From Pollutimonas thiosulfatoxidans (GTDB lineage: Bacteria > Pseudomonadota > Gammaproteobacteria > Burkholderiales > Burkholderiaceae_B): a DNA stretch of 64,000 nt. Positions 62,341-64,000 of the stretch are shown piece by piece (the stretch's first letter is position 1; every line of letters starts with the position of its first letter). Location: NCBI RefSeq assembly GCF_004022565.1, contig NZ_CP022987.1, positions 1,054,001 through 1,118,000 of the forward strand. The letters are read 5' to 3'. The notes under the pieces were generated by a model. The model saw only the letters and a program-made list of their open reading frames with translations, did not search any database and was not told the origin of the DNA. Made by a program: the position numbers and the translations under genes.

Positions 62341-64000
62341 ATGAACATTTCGAAATTCTTCATCGACCGGCCGATCTTTGCCGGCGTGCTCTCGATCCTG
62401 ATCCTGCTGGCGGGGAGCCTGGCTGTCTTTCAACTGCCCATTGCCGAGTACCCGGAAGTTGTTCCGCCTTCGGTCGTGGTTCGCGCGCAGTTTCCTGGCG
62501 CGAATCCCAAGGTCATCGCGGAGACCGTTGCTGCACCCTTGGAAGAAGCGATCAACGGCGTGGAAAACATGCTCTACATGCAGTCGCAGGCAAACAGCGA
62601 CGGCAACTTGACGGTCACGGTGCACTTCAACCTGGGCATGGATGCCGACAACGCCCAGCAACTGGTGCAAAACAGGGTGTCGCAGGCCTTGCCGCGCTTG
62701 CCGGAAGACGTGCAGCGGCTAGGCGTGACCACCGTCAAGACTTCGCCGACGCTGACTATGGTGGTGCACCTGGTATCGCCGGACCAGCGCTACGACGTCA
62801 CTTACCTGCGCAACTACGCCATCCTTAATATCAAGGACCGCCTGGCGCGTGTTCCCGGCGTGGGCGAAGTGCAGGTATGGGGCGCCGGCAATTACTCCAT
62901 GCGTGTCTGGCTGGATCCCGGCAAGGTCGCTCAGCGCGGGCTGACTGCCAATGATGTGGTGGCGGCCATCAGGGAACAGAATGTGCAGGTGGCAGCCGGC
63001 GTGATCGGCGCTTCGCCGACCTCGGCCGAAGTACCCATGCAGTTGTCGGTCAACGCGCAAGGGCGCCTGCACACGGTGGAGGAATTCGGCGACATCATAG
63101 TCAAGACGTCTGCTGATGGCGGCGTGACCCGCCTGGACGATGTGGCCCGCATTGAACTGGGCGCGGCTGAATACGGCTTGCGGGCGCTGCTCGATAACAA
63201 GCCTGCGGTGGGCATAGGCATAATGCAATCACCGGGAGCCAATGCCTTGGCTGTTTCTGACGAGGTCAGGGCGGTCATGCAGGAATTGTCTGTGGACTTT
63301 CCGCCATCAGTGGAAAGCCAAATCGCCTACGATCCCACGCAGTTCGTGCGCTCAAGCATCAACGCCGTCATCATCACCTTGCTGGAAGCGATAGCGCTGG
63401 TCGTATTGGTGGTTATTGTGTTCCTGCAGACCTGGCGTGCGTCCATCATCCCCTTGCTGGCGGTGCCCGTCTCTATTGTGGGCACCTTCTCGTTGATGCT
63501 GGCATTTGGCTACACCATCAATGCCCTGTCCTTGTTTGGGCTGGTGTTGGCCATCGGCATTGTTGTGGACGACGCCATTGTGGTGGTCGAAAACGTGGAG
63601 CGCAATATCAGCCAGGGCTTGTCGGCGCGCGATGCCACCTACCAGGCCATGCGGGAAGTCAGCGGACCCATCATCGCCATTGCGCTTACCCTGGTTGCCG
63701 TGTTCGTGCCGCTGGCCTTCATGACCGGCCTTACGGGTGAATTCTTCAAGCAGTTTGCGATGACCATCGCGATCTCGACGGTCATCTCGGCGTTCAACTC
63801 CTTGACCTTGTCGCCCGCCCTGGCGGCCCTGCTGCTGAAGGGACACGATGAAAAGCCCGACAGACTGACTCGTGTGATGAACCGTCTGCTGGGCGGGTTC
63901 TTCAGTCGATTCAATAGGGTATTTCAGCGTGGCTCGGACCGCTATGCCGGCGGGGTAGGCGGCGTCATCCGTCACAAGGGCGCAAGCATGCTGGTGTACG
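62341..64000 (+). CDS. RND efflux pump inner-membrane subunit, 3' end missing
   Basis: The first 553 codons of an AcrB/MexB-type hydrophobe/amphiphile pump are present and open to the window edge. It begins MNISKFFIDRPIFAGVLSI with the first membrane segment, then porter-domain sequence (FPGANPKVIAETVAAPLEEAINGVE) and the second membrane block with the proton-relay Asp pair in GIVVDDAIVVVENVERN. Substrates are exported drugs or toxic compounds; which ones cannot be read. An outer-membrane factor gene, if present, lies beyond the window. Confidence 0.93.
   Translation, partial: MNISKFFIDRPIFAGVLSILILLAGSLAVFQLPIAEYPEVVPPSVVVRAQFPGANPKVIAETVAAPLEEAINGVENMLYMQSQANSDGNLTVTVHFNLGMDADNAQQLVQNRVSQALPRLPEDVQRLGVTTVKTSPTLTMVVHLVSPDQRYDVTYLRNYAILNIKDRLARVPGVGEVQVWGAGNYSMRVWLDPGKVAQRGLTANDVVAAIREQNVQVAAGVIGASPTSAEVPMQLSVNAQGRLHTVEEFGDIIVKTSADGGVTRLDDVARIELGAAEYGLRALLDNKPAVGIGIMQSPGANALAVSDEVRAVMQELSVDFPPSVESQIAYDPTQFVRSSINAVIITLLEAIALVVLVVIVFLQTWRASIIPLLAVPVSIVGTFSLMLAFGYTINALSLFGLVLAIGIVVDDAIVVVENVERNISQGLSARDATYQAMREVSGPIIAIALTLVAVFVPLAFMTGLTGEFFKQFAMTIAISTVISAFNSLTLSPALAALLLKGHDEKPDRLTRVMNRLLGGFFSRFNRVFQRGSDRYAGGVGGVIRHKGASMLVY

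Overview
The window reads as a chromosomal segment of a GC-rich betaproteobacterium, most likely Burkholderiales/Alcaligenaceae (Bordetella/Pusillimonas relatives). This rests on protein character and gene neighbourhoods (thrS-infC, pheST-ihfA-merR, gshB-EIIA-HPr-EI, glnK-amtB, ubiK-comM, pgaABCD); it is inference, not a database result. There is no rRNA, CRISPR array, insertion sequence or phage gene. The DNA is densely coded, with two tRNA genes (Val-GAC, Pro-GGG). Both end genes are cut: a TRAP large permease on the left and an RND pump on the right.

Layout. 1-4.5 kb: TRAP permease end, trpF, kynU, an orphan small protein and an outer-membrane barrel. 4.7-7.6 kb: tRNA-Val and, divergently, thrS-infC. 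thrS is preceded by what looks like a complete threonine attenuator: a 12-codon leader peptide using all four Thr codons, an antiterminator and a terminator. infC starts at a rare AUC codon. 7.6-13 kb: gshB, a partial regulatory-type PTS (EIIA, HPr, EI) and, convergent, glnK-amtB behind a sigma-54 promoter with an NtrC-like site. 13-16 kb: a lipoprotein, ubiK, comM. 15.7-21.3 kb: rpmI-rplT-pheS-pheT-ihfA-merR with its own promoter and a structured leader, then a stand-alone AraC-type regulator. 21.4-24.2 kb: serine dehydratase and an ECF sigma/anti-sigma pair. 24.4-32.6 kb: an ATM1-type exporter followed by an SUF iron-sulfur operon (regulator, B, C, D, S, U, T), whose promoter carries a perfect palindrome.

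32.6-43.3 kb is a biofilm-matrix block on the minus strand: pgaABCD (poly-N-acetylglucosamine), csgE-F-G-A-H (curli amyloid) and a LuxR-type regulator whose receiver domain lacks the phospho-acceptor, so it resembles CsgD. 43.6-54 kb: tRNA-Pro, a Ktr/Trk potassium system, an old-yellow-enzyme, housekeeping genes (yqeY, esterase, NRDE protein, pbpG, MFS), a cupin and a GlcG-like protein. 53-58 kb: BrkB-type membrane protein, type IB topoisomerase and a 914-residue fusion of an ATM1-type ABC exporter with a degenerate kinase-type ATPase domain and an intact receiver domain. 58-64 kb: a DUF421 protein, ugd, a LysR regulator and a divergent RND efflux operon.

The strongest candidates for something undescribed are the thrS attenuator (4836-5014) and the ABC-pseudokinase-receiver fusion (55186-57930). 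The curli/PNAG block with one unusual curlin, the palindromic SUF operator and the switch-like rpmI leader follow.
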